This document shows, piece after piece, positions 16,384 through 25,884 of a DNA stretch of 64,000 nucleotides. The notes under the pieces are model-generated. The model saw only the letters and a list, made by a program, of their open reading frames with translations, had not been told where the DNA came from and searched no databases. Within the stretch, counting starts at the first letter, position 1. Every line of letters starts with the position of its first letter. The stretch comes from an uncultured bacterium (GTDB lineage: Bacteria; Planctomycetota; UBA1135; GCA-002686595). The stretch is from assembly GCA_937905825.1 (NCBI GenBank), contig CALCXM010000083.1, positions 62,001-126,000 of the forward strand. Direction: 5' to 3'. A program made the position numbers and the translations under genes.

Positions 16384-18021
16384 TCAGGGCCCTTGAACAG
16401 CGATCAACCCATCGATCACCGCTGAGCAATGCTCTTCAGCGCTCGCGATTCCAGAGGAGAGTTCTAGCACCTGGTGCGCAGGCAGTTCAGCGGGTGGCTC
16501 GAAGCGTTGCAGCTCCTGTTGGTAGACCTCAAGCCCAGCGTCGGAAACGCAGTGAGGATCGTTCTCACGGACCTGCAGGCGTTCGCGGATGATCTCGTCG
16601 GCGGCCTTGACGTGCACCAAGAGGCACTTGAAGCCCAGGCGATTCGCGGCTTCCAGGAATGGAGCGCGGTACTGACTGCGCGAGAAGGTCGCGTCGAGAA
16701 CCACGGAGCGATTCGCTTGCAGGAGTTCCACTGCGTTCTCGAGCAAGGAGTCATAGGTGCTGGCCTTGCGCTGCTCGCTGTACAGGCCCTTGCCGTACTG
16801 ACCGTCTTCCTGTGTCCCTCGCGCAACATCCGGCATCCGTTTGCGGCGCACATCGCTCCGCAGCAGCGAGGCTCTTAGGGGCCGCTTCAAGCGTTTGGCC
16901 AACCAACTCTTGCCGCAGGCCGGCAACCCGCACATCAAGATCAGAACGGGCGGCAAGTGATACCCGACGGCCAGTTGTAGATAGCGCATCGCTTCGAGTC
17001 GCAGCTCTGCACGCCGCGCCGCACGGATCGCCGGATCCGACGCGGTCAGGGCAGTGACCTTGCCGCGCACGACCGCCCGATAGCATTTGTAGAAGGGCTC
17101 GAGTTTTTCCAGCTCCGCGTCCCCACAAATCTGCGCGTAACGCTTGACCAGGTACGTGCCGAAGCTCGGGTACCCGCGGTAGTCCAGGTCCATGGCAAGG
17201 AAGGCGAGCTCGGAAGCGACATCCCCGCAGCGAAAGCGGCGACTGAATTCGATGCAATCGTAGGCGACAATCCCGTCCTCAGCGAAGCAGATGTTCCCGG
17301 CGTGCAGGTCCCCGTGACCTTCTCGAACTCGATGCTCATTGACCCGGCGCAGCAAGAGTTCGCGCTGCTCCGAAAAGAAGGTCTGGGCATTGCGGCTTAG
17401 GAATTCGTGCTGTGCAGCGGAGAGCACCTGCAAGGCAACCGCTGGAGAACGATCCGAGTGGGCGACGTAGTCTTGCAGCTGCTCGAAGTTCTCCTTGTGG
17501 TTGCCCTCAATCACGGCGGGCGCCCCGTAGGGATCCACGTCCTGCCCGGTCGGGCACGACCCGTGAAACTCTGCGATCAGGGACGCCAGGCTGTTCATCT
17601 GTTGGTTGTCGATTTCGCCGCGCTCCAAGAGACTGGAGAACATGCGGTGTTCCGGCAAGCGCACCATCTCCACGGCCCACTCCACCACTTCCCCAACTCC
17701 ATTCACATGCAGAGTTCCAGCGGACGAGCGCGTGATGGGCACGACCCCCAAATAGATCTCCGGGGCTAGCCGCCGGTTCAAGCGTACTTCTTCGTCGCAG
17801 AACAACTTGCGCTTGGTCAGGCTCGTGAAGTCGAGAAAGCCGAAGTCGACGGGCTTCTTGATCTTGTAGACGCGCTTGCCCGCAAAAAAGAGCAGGGAGA
17901 TGTGTGTCTGAAGGAATCCGATTTCGTGCTCCAACTCCCCGTAAGCACTTGGGCGCTTCAAGCACTCCGTCAGTCGTTCGACGCCGAGCGACTCGCCGCT
18001 GGGTGTTGCCTTGTCGTCCAT
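16384..18021 (-). CDS. Two-domain phosphotransferase-like / P-loop kinase protein
   Basis: 545 residues. The N-terminal part (about 25-330) is an aminoglycoside-phosphotransferase-like kinase fold: Lys in VYKIKKPVDFGF, catalytic HGDLHAGN and metal-binding YDCIEF. The C-terminal part (from about 355) is a zeta-toxin/gluconokinase-like P-loop domain with GLPACGKSW (Walker A), an LLRSDVRRKRM stretch and DATFSR. This architecture is known from bacterial proteins of COG2187 plus COG0645; substrates are unknown. Stands alone, convergent with the preceding gene. Confidence 0.85.
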   Translation of the reverse strand: MDDKATPSGESLGVERLTECLKRPSAYGELEHEIGFLQTHISLLFFAGKRVYKIKKPVDFGFLDFTSLTKRKLFCDEEVRLNRRLAPEIYLGVVPITRSSAGTLHVNGVGEVVEWAVEMVRLPEHRMFSSLLERGEIDNQQMNSLASLIAEFHGSCPTGQDVDPYGAPAVIEGNHKENFEQLQDYVAHSDRSPAVALQVLSAAQHEFLSRNAQTFFSEQRELLLRRVNEHRVREGHGDLHAGNICFAEDGIVAYDCIEFSRRFRCGDVASELAFLAMDLDYRGYPSFGTYLVKRYAQICGDAELEKLEPFYKCYRAVVRGKVTALTASDPAIRAARRAELRLEAMRYLQLAVGYHLPPVLILMCGLPACGKSWLAKRLKRPLRASLLRSDVRRKRMPDVARGTQEDGQYGKGLYSEQRKASTYDSLLENAVELLQANRSVVLDATFSRSQYRAPFLEAANRLGFKCLLVHVKAADEIIRERLQVRENDPHCVSDAGLEVYQQELQRFEPPAELPAHQVLELSSGIASAEEHCSAVIDGLIAVQGP

Positions 18022-18598
18022 GATTCGGTTCGCTGCTCGCTACTCCAGATTGCACTGCACGCGCTTTGTGGCCCATCGAGTACGGCACCATCTGCATGGC
18101 AGTTCAGACCTGGATTAGACCTCGAGGCCGGGAACTCGACGAAGGGATTATGGAGCTCCTGCGCGCTTTCCTGAAGCGCCAGAAGTTGAAGCGCGGGCCC
18201 CTTGTCCGAGCCCGCGAGGAGGCCGGAACTCGATCGCGTTGTTGGCGCTCTGTCGCTGGCCTGGACGCGCGGGCCGCGAACGACTCAAGTCGCAGGTGAA
18301 CAACCCAAGGGGCCGCAATCTGATCTTCACGCGAGCGTCAGATCGAACTTCGTTTGCGCCCCCCCCGGCGACGAGACGCTGCGGCGACGCAACCGACACG
18401 CAAGAATCCACTGCTCAACGCGCGCCAACAAGCTGCACCGCCCGAAGAATTGCTTGTCGCGAAAGAGGGCGAAAAGCGCATCTCGAACCCCTGGGAGAAG
18501 CGGCTTAGGTTGCGCGTAGAGAGCGGTTTTCGCTACCTTGAATCACCCGTGCTGCAACGGGTCTTCCGACACGCATCAAAAAAAAATTGGAGGTCCAC
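18022..18598. other. 577-base stretch without a recognised gene
   Basis: Upstream region shared by the minus-strand kinase and the plus-strand beta-lactamase-fold gene. Short open frames exist on both strands but none has a family match or a convincing start. Near the right end a ribosome binding site GGAGG sits 6 bases before the ATG at 18599, preceded by a run of nine A. A weak promoter-like pair TTGCGC and TACCTT (18-base spacer) lies at 18510-18539. Otherwise I see nothing in it. Confidence 0.5.
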
Positions 18599-19951
18599 AT
18601 GTCACTACGCAACCCGTTTCTTCCGTTGCTCTTGATCGGTGCTGCCGTTGCCCCGGCGCTCCTGGCAGCTCCCCAGGAGCCTGCGGCAGAGCTCAACAAA
18701 TCCGCAAACGCAGCGCTCTTGGAGTTCATGCGCTCCGAGTCCGCCGATTCCGTGTGCGCCATGATCACGGTCGCCGGTGAGCCCATTTTCCAAGGCGGGC
18801 TGGGGTCCGCAAAACCAGGAGGAACAAGGGCACCCCACGTCGGGACCCCCTTCAACGCCGCGAGTCTGGCGCACACGTTCCTCGTGACGGCGGCCCTTCA
18901 ACTCGGCGCCGATGACAAGCTCGACTACGAAGACAAAGTCGCCAGCCATCTCCCCGACTTGCTTCCGAAGGACTGCGGCGTTCGCGTCAAAGACTTGATG
19001 TCCCAGACCTCTGGCCTGGCCGACTACCGCGACTTCGCCAAGGCCGACGTCCTTGCCAATGGACAGCCGACGTACCAAGCACTCGCCCAGGGAATCCTTG
19101 AGGTGGCGCCTGTCACCGCTCCCGGTGAATGCGTTGCGATCACGGGGACCAACAGCCTCTTGCTCGCCGCTCTGCTCGAAAAAATTAGCGGTCAGAGCGC
19201 GGATGAACTGCTGCAAGTGAAACTCTTCGACCTGTTGAAGATGGAGGACACTCACTACGGATTGGGTCCTGCCATTCGAAACGCTTCATCAGGAGAGGAG
19301 CCGCAAGCCACCCCCGCCTTCCTCGGGCGCGGACTCTCCTCGACGGTCGCCGACTTAGGCAAATTCCAGCGAGGACTCTTGGAGCTCCGCCTCTTCGATT
19401 CGAACACCCTCGAGCGCATGGGAGACCTCGTTCAGCTTGGCGATGGATCCGCCTCGAACTACGGTTTTGGTGTGCGGCAGGTGGAGCTGCACGGTTCTGC
19501 TGGATTGGTTCTCGGAGAACCGACAGGAACAAGTGCGGGGGCCTGCCAGATCGCCCACTATCCAGAATTTGATCTCAGCGTGATGGTCATGGCCCGCGGC
19601 CCGGAGCTTTCCATCGAAGAGCTCTCCCGGGACTTGGCCCGGCTGATCATTGAGAGGCCCGAGTCCACGACCCTTGACCTCTTGTTGAGCCAGGCGCAGA
19701 GCAAGCCCTACCTGGGTAGCTTCCAGATTGGATGCACCACCGTCGTCATTGGAGCCGAGGGAGGACGGGTGGTCATGGACGAACTCGATCAGGACCCGAT
19801 CGTCTTCCTCTATCAAGGCCAGCACCGGTTCATCGCCCGCGATGATTCGGACATCACGATCACCTTCCAGCTGAACGGCGACTTCGCCACCTCCTTCATG
19901 CTCGAACGCCACGGGTTCGTCACCAAGGCAGTCCGCCTATCGCGGGGTTGA
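18599..19951 (+). CDS. Secreted serine-beta-lactamase-fold protein with degenerate active site
   Basis: 450 residues with a signal peptide (MSLRNPFLPLLLIGAAVAPALLAAP) and the class C beta-lactamase/esterase layout: TPFNAASLAHTF, LMSQTSGLADY and LLLAALLEKISGQSADELL are clear family landmarks. The key residues are changed: SxxK is Ser89-Leu-Ala-His92, and the YxN tyrosine region reads AITGTN with no Tyr. It is therefore probably not a classical serine hydrolase and may be a binding protein. Start ATG 18599 has GGAGG; the frame opens four codons earlier at a TTG. Confidence 0.82.
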   Translation: MSLRNPFLPLLLIGAAVAPALLAAPQEPAAELNKSANAALLEFMRSESADSVCAMITVAGEPIFQGGLGSAKPGGTRAPHVGTPFNAASLAHTFLVTAALQLGADDKLDYEDKVASHLPDLLPKDCGVRVKDLMSQTSGLADYRDFAKADVLANGQPTYQALAQGILEVAPVTAPGECVAITGTNSLLLAALLEKISGQSADELLQVKLFDLLKMEDTHYGLGPAIRNASSGEEPQATPAFLGRGLSSTVADLGKFQRGLLELRLFDSNTLERMGDLVQLGDGSASNYGFGVRQVELHGSAGLVLGEPTGTSAGACQIAHYPEFDLSVMVMARGPELSIEELSRDLARLIIERPESTTLDLLLSQAQSKPYLGSFQIGCTTVVIGAEGGRVVMDELDQDPIVFLYQGQHRFIARDDSDITITFQLNGDFATSFMLERHGFVTKAVRLSRG

Positions 19952-20439
19952 GTTCGAGCGGGGCCCGGATCCTGCGCCGCCCTTAAGGCGCGACGGAGCA
20001 CGTGCAAGTTCGGCCGTCCCTGGGCCGGGCCCGCACGCTTCCAGGGCAACGGCGCGGATCGTTGGCACAGACTCCGTTCGCGCCGCCAGCCACCGAACCC
20101 CGCTCCACCCGACCTGCCTGGCTCCCCTCGACCTGCTCGATGCGCAGGGCAGCCTGTCGGTCCGCGCTTGGCGCCGCAAGTGCCTGGGAAAACAGCCCCC
20201 CTACAAAGTGACTCGCCCTTGAGAGCCGTGAAGCTCTCAAGGGCGAAGTCGGATCCCCAGCGCAGCTCTCAGCTGCTGACCCACCTCAGCCGGGGGATGC
20301 CGAAATCCGAACGGCGGGGATGGAAGTTTTTTCCAGCCTCCCCGTGCCTTGGGAAGAAACCGACCCTGAAGGGCCCCCACGGTCGATTTCGAGGGCAAAG
20401 AAACTCAAGCAGAAAACCGCTGGAGCAGGCGCCCAGTCC
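19952..20439. other. 488-base convergent gap
   Basis: Between the convergent beta-lactamase-fold and biotin-carrier genes. It holds the hairpin at 20214-20245 and GC-rich sequence with no convincing coding frame on either strand. Confidence 0.5.
20214..20245. terminator. Perfect 13-bp hairpin between convergent genes
   Basis: CGCCCTTGAGAGC pairs with GCTCTCAAGGGCG around a six-base loop (CGTGAA). No T run on either side; it sits 262 bases past the beta-lactamase-fold gene and 194 past the carboxylase operon. Likely a transcription stop; a small structured RNA cannot be excluded. Confidence 0.6.
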
Positions 20440-20964
20440 TTACTCGCCTGCTGCTTCCTCGGGGGAGGCCAGCATCACGAGTTTGGCGCCAGCTCCCACG
20501 GCCTCGCCTTGCTTGACGTGGATCTCGCTCACCACCCCCGCGGACGGCGCGTCGATCTCGTTCTGCATCTTCATCGCTTCCAGAATCAGGAGCGGTTGGC
20601 CGGCCTCCACCGTTTGACCGGGCTCCACCAGGATGCTGACCACGATTCCGGGCATCAGGCTCTTGACCAGACCCCCGGACTTCGAAGCAGCGCGCTCGGC
20701 CGCGTTGGCCGCGCGCTCGCGCTCATCTTCGATTTGGACATCGTAGAGGTGCCCAGCGATCGTGATGCCCACGCGGTTGGCGTCGCCTTCCACACTGACC
20801 CCGTAGCTGCGCCCTTCCGAATGAACCATCAACTGGCCCAAGTTGTCCACGTCCTCGTAGCTGAGCTGCACGGACTTGCCATCCACGGTGGCGGAGAGTT
20901 CCCCGAGTCGTTCGGTCAACTCGACCTCGCGCTCGCGACCATTGACTTCAACGTAGTACTTCAT
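20440..20964 (-). CDS. Biotin carboxyl carrier subunit of acyl-CoA carboxylase
   Basis: 174 residues. The C-terminal biotinyl domain has the EAMKM motif with Lys132 as the biotinylation site, preceded by MPGIVVSILVEPGQTVEAGQPL. The N-terminal 90 residues form a beta-rich holder domain of the kind seen in propionyl-CoA and geranyl-CoA carboxylase alpha chains. Five bases after the biotin carboxylase gene. Together with the two genes upstream it makes a three-part acyl-CoA carboxylase. Confidence 0.9.
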   Translation of the reverse strand: MKYYVEVNGREREVELTERLGELSATVDGKSVQLSYEDVDNLGQLMVHSEGRSYGVSVEGDANRVGITIAGHLYDVQIEDERERAANAAERAASKSGGLVKSLMPGIVVSILVEPGQTVEAGQPLLILEAMKMQNEIDAPSAGVVSEIHVKQGEAVGAGAKLVMLASPEEAAGE

Positions 20965-20969
20965 CGTTC

Positions 20970-22481
20970 TTAGGCTCCAAAGCGCCCGGCGCGGCGCCGG
21001 TAGTCACTGGTGGTTTCACGGCTGCGGGCGACCCAGCCTCGGCGGTCCCCTTGGTCGCCAGAGAGGGCTCTGCGTCGCGCTTGGTGGTGGCGATGCACGG
21101 CGGCCAAGGCGGCGGCCAAATCTTCATTGGGCCCTTCGATTGAACTCAGGTCGAGCCCCTCCAGGAAGTGCGTGTCGTACTCTCCGGCACGGAACTTCGG
21201 ATGGGCGAGGACCGCCAGGGCGGCGGGTGCACTGGTGCGCACGCCTCCCACGTTGAGTTCTTCGAGAGCGCGCTGCATGCGGTTCATGGCAACCTCGCGG
21301 TCCGGCCCCCAAACGACGATCTTGCCGAGCATCGGGTCGTAGTTCAGACCCACTTCCAAGCCGCGGTACATGCAAGAATCCACGCGCACCCAAGGTCCCC
21401 CGGGCAAGCGCAAGTTTCGAATGGTTCCCGTGGCGGGCAGGAAGCCCGCGGGCACGTCCTCCGCGTTGATGCGCACTTCGATGGAGTGGCCGCGCATCTC
21501 GATGTCCGCTTGCTTGAGGGTAAGCTGCTCGCCGGCGGCCACCAGCAACTGCTCGCGCACCAGGTCGATGCCCGTCACCATCTCCGTGATCGGGTGCTCG
21601 ACCTGCAAGCGAGTGTTCATCTCGAGGAAGAAGAACTCGCCCTTCGAATAGAGGAACTCGACGGTCCCCACTCCTTCGTAATTCACGGCGCGCCCCGCGC
21701 GCAGGGCCACTTCCCCCATGGCTTCGCGCAGAGCCGGATCCAAGACGCAGGCCGGCGTCTCTTCCAACAACTTCTGGTGCCGACGTTGGATCGAGCACTC
21801 GCGCTCGCCCAAGTGAATGTCGTTCCCGTGCTTGTCAAAGAGCACCTGAATCTCGATGTGCCGCGGGTTGTCAATGTAGCGCTCCACGTACAGCCGGCCG
21901 TCGCCAAAGGCGCTGAGCGCTTCCCCCGATGCGGTGCGGAAGGCGGACTCCACTTCGTCCAAATCGCGCACGATGCGAATGCCCTTGCCCCCGCCGCCGG
22001 CCGCGGCCTTGAGGGCCACCGGCAAGCCGATCTCGCTCGCGACACGTGCTGCTTCCTTGGCGCTTTCACAGGCGCCCGTTTGTCCCGGGACCAAGGGCAC
22101 ACCGGCTTCGGTCATGGCCTTGCGACTTTCGATCTTGTCCCCCATCACAACGATGGCTCCGGGGGGCGGGCCGATCCAGACCAAGCCGGCCTCGACCACA
22201 GCCTTGGCGAACTCGGCGTTCTCGGAGAGGAACCCGTAGCCCGGGTGAATCGCTTGCGCTCCCGAGTCCTTGGCGGCCTTCAGGATTTTCTCGGGGACCA
22301 GGTAGCTCTCGGAAGGCAAGTTGCCACCCAAGGGCACGGCGATGTGTCCCATGCGCGTGTGCAGCGCTTGGGAATCGAAGTCGGAGTAGACCGTCACGCA
22401 CTCGATGCCCATTTCGCGAGCCGTTCGAATGACGCGCAAGGCGATCTCGCCACGGTTGGCGATCAGAATTCTCTTGAACAT
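20970..22481 (-). CDS. accC: Biotin carboxylase subunit of acyl-CoA carboxylase
   Basis: ATP-grasp enzyme that carboxylates biotin. Begins FKRILIANRGEIALRVIRTAREMG and has the glycine loop AAGGGGKGIRIV, the ECSIQRRHQKLLEE and EMNTRLQVEHPITEM catalytic stretches and a C-terminal biotin-carboxylase domain. 503 residues against about 450 for AccC; the last 30 or so are unusually Arg-rich. By context it serves the carboxyltransferase next door rather than the four-part acetyl-CoA carboxylase, so the symbol is class-level. Confidence 0.92.
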   Translation of the reverse strand: MFKRILIANRGEIALRVIRTAREMGIECVTVYSDFDSQALHTRMGHIAVPLGGNLPSESYLVPEKILKAAKDSGAQAIHPGYGFLSENAEFAKAVVEAGLVWIGPPPGAIVVMGDKIESRKAMTEAGVPLVPGQTGACESAKEAARVASEIGLPVALKAAAGGGGKGIRIVRDLDEVESAFRTASGEALSAFGDGRLYVERYIDNPRHIEIQVLFDKHGNDIHLGERECSIQRRHQKLLEETPACVLDPALREAMGEVALRAGRAVNYEGVGTVEFLYSKGEFFFLEMNTRLQVEHPITEMVTGIDLVREQLLVAAGEQLTLKQADIEMRGHSIEVRINAEDVPAGFLPATGTIRNLRLPGGPWVRVDSCMYRGLEVGLNYDPMLGKIVVWGPDREVAMNRMQRALEELNVGGVRTSAPAALAVLAHPKFRAGEYDTHFLEGLDLSSIEGPNEDLAAALAAVHRHHQARRRALSGDQGDRRGWVARSRETTSDYRRRAGRFGA

Positions 22482-22490
22482 GAGCAGCTC

Positions 22491-24041
22491 CTAGAGGGGC
22501 ACGTTGCCGTGCTTGCGCACGGGTTTCTCCTCGTGCTTGGTCTTGAGCAATCCCAGGGCTCGAATCAGGTATGGGCGCGTTTCCCGGGCTTCGATCACAT
22601 CGTCAACGAATCCACGGCCAGCGGCCATGTACGGGTTGTTGAAGCGTTCTTCGTAGTCCGCCGTGTGCGCCGCCTCAGTGGCTGCGGGGTCGGACGAAGC
22701 GGCGATGTCCCGGCGGTGGATGATCTTCGAGGCGCCAGCGGCTCCCATCACGGCCACCATGGCCCCGGGCCAAGCGATATTGAGGTCCGCGCGAATGTGC
22801 TTTGAACCCATCACGTCGTAAGCGCCGCCGTAGGCTTTGCGCGTGATGACCGTCAGCTTCGGCACGGTGGCCTCGCAGTAGGCGTAGAGCAACTTGGCCC
22901 CGTGGCGAATGATGCCCCCGTGCTCTTGGGCCGTCCCGGGCAGGAAGCCAGGCACGTCCTCGAAGGTCACGATCGGAATGTTGAAGGCATCGCAGAAGCG
23001 GATGAAGCGCGCGGCCTTGACGGAAGCATCGATGTCCAAGCAACCAGCGAGCACCGCGGGCTGGTTGGCGACCACCCCCACCACGTGCCCACCGAGGCGC
23101 GCGAAGCCCACGAGGATGTTGCGCGCGTAGGCTTCATGCACTTCGAGCCAACTGTCCTTGTCCACCACACGGGCGATCACCTCGTGCATGTCATAGGGCT
23201 TGAGCGGATCCTCCGGCACCAGAGTGTCGAGCTCCTTGTCGCAACGGTCCTCGGGATCGTCCGTCGGGAAGAAGGGTGCGTCTTCCGCGTTGTTGAGCGG
23301 CATGTAGGAGAGCAAGCGGCGCAAGAGCGCCATCTGCGAGCGACCGTCGGGGCTTGTGAAGTGCGCGACACCCGAGACGCTGGCGTGCACGTCTGCGCCG
23401 CCGAGCTCTTCGCTGGTCACGACCTCGTGGGTCACCGTCTTGACCACGTCTGGTCCTGTGATGTGCATGTAGGAAGTGCCCTCCACCATGCAGACAAAGT
23501 CCGTGATCGCCGGGCTGTAGACCGCGCCACCTGCACAGGGCCCAACGATGCCGGAGATCTGCGGAATGACTCCTGAAGCGCGCGTGTTGCGCCAGAAGAT
23601 TTCGGCGTAGCCCCCCAAACTGCAGACACCCTCTTGGATGCGTGCGCCGCCCGAGTCGTTCAAGCCGATGATCGGAACCCCGACCTTCATGGCGGCGTCC
23701 ATCACCTTGCAGATCTTCTCCGCGTGGGTTTCAGAAAGCGATCCGCCGAAGACCGTGAAGTCCTGACTGAACAGATAAACCGGCCGGCCGTCGACCCGCG
23801 CGTGCCCCGTGACCACCCCATCCCCGAGGATGATTTGGTCCTGCATGCCGAAGTCTTGGCAGCGATGGGTCACGAAACGGTCGAGCTCCACAAAGGATCC
23901 CTCATCCACGAAGAGATCGATGCGCTCGCGAGCGGTGAGCTTGCCTTTCTTGTGCTGAGCCGCGATGCGCTCGGGACCGCCCCCCGCGAGGGAGGCTTCA
24001 CGCATCTCGTGCAGACGTTCGGTGGGTGTTTTGGAAGTCAT
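22491..24041 (-). CDS. pccB: Acyl-CoA carboxylase carboxyltransferase subunit (propionyl-CoA type)
   Basis: 516 residues, the usual length of PccB-like carboxyltransferases. N- and C-terminal crotonase-like halves are visible: [72 protein letters not shown], and later [36 protein letters not shown] and [15 protein letters not shown]. First gene of the three-gene carboxylase operon. Propionyl-CoA is the probable substrate, linking odd-chain fatty acid and amino acid breakdown with methylmalonyl-CoA; other acyl-CoAs are possible. Confidence 0.92.
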   Translation of the reverse strand: MTSKTPTERLHEMREASLAGGGPERIAAQHKKGKLTARERIDLFVDEGSFVELDRFVTHRCQDFGMQDQIILGDGVVTGHARVDGRPVYLFSQDFTVFGGSLSETHAEKICKVMDAAMKVGVPIIGLNDSGGARIQEGVCSLGGYAEIFWRNTRASGVIPQISGIVGPCAGGAVYSPAITDFVCMVEGTSYMHITGPDVVKTVTHEVVTSEELGGADVHASVSGVAHFTSPDGRSQMALLRRLLSYMPLNNAEDAPFFPTDDPEDRCDKELDTLVPEDPLKPYDMHEVIARVVDKDSWLEVHEAYARNILVGFARLGGHVVGVVANQPAVLAGCLDIDASVKAARFIRFCDAFNIPIVTFEDVPGFLPGTAQEHGGIIRHGAKLLYAYCEATVPKLTVITRKAYGGAYDVMGSKHIRADLNIAWPGAMVAVMGAAGASKIIHRRDIAASSDPAATEAAHTADYEERFNNPYMAAGRGFVDDVIEARETRPYLIRALGLLKTKHEEKPVRKHGNVPL

Positions 24042-24130
24042 AGGGCCATGTTTGGGGTCGAATTCGGGGCAGAGTCTAGCCCGCGGGCGGACAGGGACGG
24101 TAGGGATCGCTGGGCTGAACTACTGTTGAA

Positions 24131-24158
24131 TTGACTGCGCCCCAGATCCGGCTAGGCT
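24131..24158 (+). promoter_or_regulatory. Sigma-70-type promoter for the sulfatase-fold gene
   Basis: TTGACT, a 16-base spacer and TAGGCT. The -10 box ends nine bases before the ATG, so the transcript would have almost no leader, consistent with the absence of a ribosome binding site. Confidence 0.55.
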
Positions 24159-24167
24159 TTGGCCCCC

Positions 24168-25733
24168 ATGACACGCTCCAGACTCGCCTTTTTGCTGCTC
24201 TTGGCGCCGCTCCTAGCGCCCTTCAGCGGCTGCGCCAAGCAGCGCCCCAAACCGAATGTGCTCTTGATCGTGGTCGACACCCTGCGGGCCGACCACGTGG
24301 GCGAGCGCAACGGGAAGCCCAGCTTGACCCCGAACCTGGACCGCTTCGCGGCGCAGTGCTTGGTTTTTGACCACGCCCAAAGCCCACGGGCCAAGACCAC
24401 CCCGGCCGTGGCGAGCTTGATGACCGGGCTTTACCCCCACGATCATCACGTGCGCGACCTGACCACGCCGCTCGAGGCGGACGTGCCCCTGTGGGCCGAA
24501 GCGTTCAAAGCAGGCGGCTATCGCACGGGAGCGATCATCGGCAACTACGTGTTGCAGGACAAGCTCTCGGGACTAGCCCGGGGCTTTGACCTGTGGGTTG
24601 AGGACCTGCCCGATGAGAACGGCGTGCCCCCCAGCAACGTGCCCATGCGCGGTGCCACCTCGATCACGGACGGCTTGCTTTGCGCCCTTGGACTCGCTGA
24701 GCCCTCCGCGGATGGGGCCGGGCCCCACAAGGCCTTTGCGCGGTCGGGACAACCCTGGTTTTTGTGGGCGCACTACATGGATCCTCACGGTGCCTACGAG
24801 CCCCCCGCTCCCTATCGCGAAGCCGCCCTCGCTGCTGTACAAGTTGGAGCCCAGCCGATCCCCAACACGCCGCCCGCCGAGGGCGCCCTGCACAAGCGCT
24901 GGGTCGCTGAGTACAACATCCCGGACGTGGCGCGCCTGGCGGACGGCTCGATCGACGGAGGCGTGATGGCCGCCCTCTACGGCGGCGAAGTCAGTTACGT
25001 GGACGCGCAGATCGGCAGGCTCTTGGACAGCCTGCGCGCCGCGGGCCAGTTGCAGAACACCCTGGTGATCATCACCGCCGATCACGGGGAGAGTTTGGGA
25101 GAACACGACTACTGGTTCGAGCACGGGCGCTACGCCTACGAAGCCACCTGCCGTGTGCCCCTCATGATTCGCTTTCCCGATGTTCAGCAAGACGCCCCCC
25201 AGCCCGGCCTGCGTCATGGGGACATTTCCTTGGCGGACTTGCAGCCGACCTTGACGGAGACTTGTTGGTTGCCCCGCGGGCGCATGCTGAACGGTCAGCT
25301 CAGTCAAGTGCGCGGTCGCTCCCGGGCGAGTTTGATGCGTGAGGACAAGGCGGCCGGAGCTCCGGTGTTTTGCGAGAAGGTCGAGCGCGCAGAGAAAACC
25401 GGCACCGTGCAGGCCAAGGCCGTGCGCATCGGCGATTGGAAGCTGATTCGGCGCTACACGCATGTGCGCCAAGGCAACGGCCGCGATGCGGAACGGCGCC
25501 TCGTGATCCTCTCCGAAGAACTCTACGACCTGAGGGCGGATCCCGCCGAAGCCCACAACTTGATTCAAGCACCCGGGGACGCGCCCCTCAAACGGCTGAT
25601 CGCTTCCCTCTTGGAGTACTCCTCCGCGGATCGCGACTTCGCCGAGTTGGCCAGCTTGCTGCAGAAGCGCCGGGAGGACTTGGGGCGCGAGGATCCGGAA
25701 ACCCTGCGAGCCTTGCGCGCGCTCGGCTACTAG
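24168..25733 (+). CDS. Sulfatase-fold lipoprotein (alkaline phosphatase superfamily), Thr in place of formylglycine Cys
   Basis: The signal peptide ends in a lipobox-like FSGC (Cys at about residue 20), so it is probably a lipoprotein. NVLLIVVDTLRADHVG supplies the metal-binding Asp residues, and VIITADHGESLGEH the distal Asp-His pair. The nucleophile region reads AKTTPAVASLMTGLYP, where true sulfatases have CxPxR or SxPxR; a Thr nucleophile and the missing Arg are more like phospho- or phosphonoester hydrolases and phosphotransferases of this superfamily. 521 residues. Start ATG 24168, with no ribosome binding site. Confidence 0.85.
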   Translation: MTRSRLAFLLLLAPLLAPFSGCAKQRPKPNVLLIVVDTLRADHVGERNGKPSLTPNLDRFAAQCLVFDHAQSPRAKTTPAVASLMTGLYPHDHHVRDLTTPLEADVPLWAEAFKAGGYRTGAIIGNYVLQDKLSGLARGFDLWVEDLPDENGVPPSNVPMRGATSITDGLLCALGLAEPSADGAGPHKAFARSGQPWFLWAHYMDPHGAYEPPAPYREAALAAVQVGAQPIPNTPPAEGALHKRWVAEYNIPDVARLADGSIDGGVMAALYGGEVSYVDAQIGRLLDSLRAAGQLQNTLVIITADHGESLGEHDYWFEHGRYAYEATCRVPLMIRFPDVQQDAPQPGLRHGDISLADLQPTLTETCWLPRGRMLNGQLSQVRGRSRASLMREDKAAGAPVFCEKVERAEKTGTVQAKAVRIGDWKLIRRYTHVRQGNGRDAERRLVILSEELYDLRADPAEAHNLIQAPGDAPLKRLIASLLEYSSADRDFAELASLLQKRREDLGREDPETLRALRALGY

Positions 25734-25734
25734 G

Positions 25735-25764
25735 TTCGCCGGAAGACCACGGCACTTCGGCGAA
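25735..25764 (+). terminator. Hairpin directly after the sulfatase-fold gene
   Basis: TTCGCCGGAAG pairs with CTTCGGCGAA (one bulged G) two bases past the stop codon. No T run. Convergent with the gene at 25885. Confidence 0.5.
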
Positions 25765-25884
25765 TCGCATCCGGCGGCGCGAGTGCAACCCTTCGCGCGA
25801 CCGGAACCAACCGCGGGCGTGCAGCCGTCCGCGGGACCGGATCCAAGGGCCCAAGCGGTGGCTTGAAGCGACTCGTCTGATCCC

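Noticed and set aside
20214-20245. Hairpin as a small regulatory RNA
   Set aside because: Only a simple stem-loop is visible, placed as expected for a stop between convergent genes.
21168-22805. 545-codon plus-strand open frame
   Set aside because: Exactly antisense to accC and pccB, which have full catalytic motifs.
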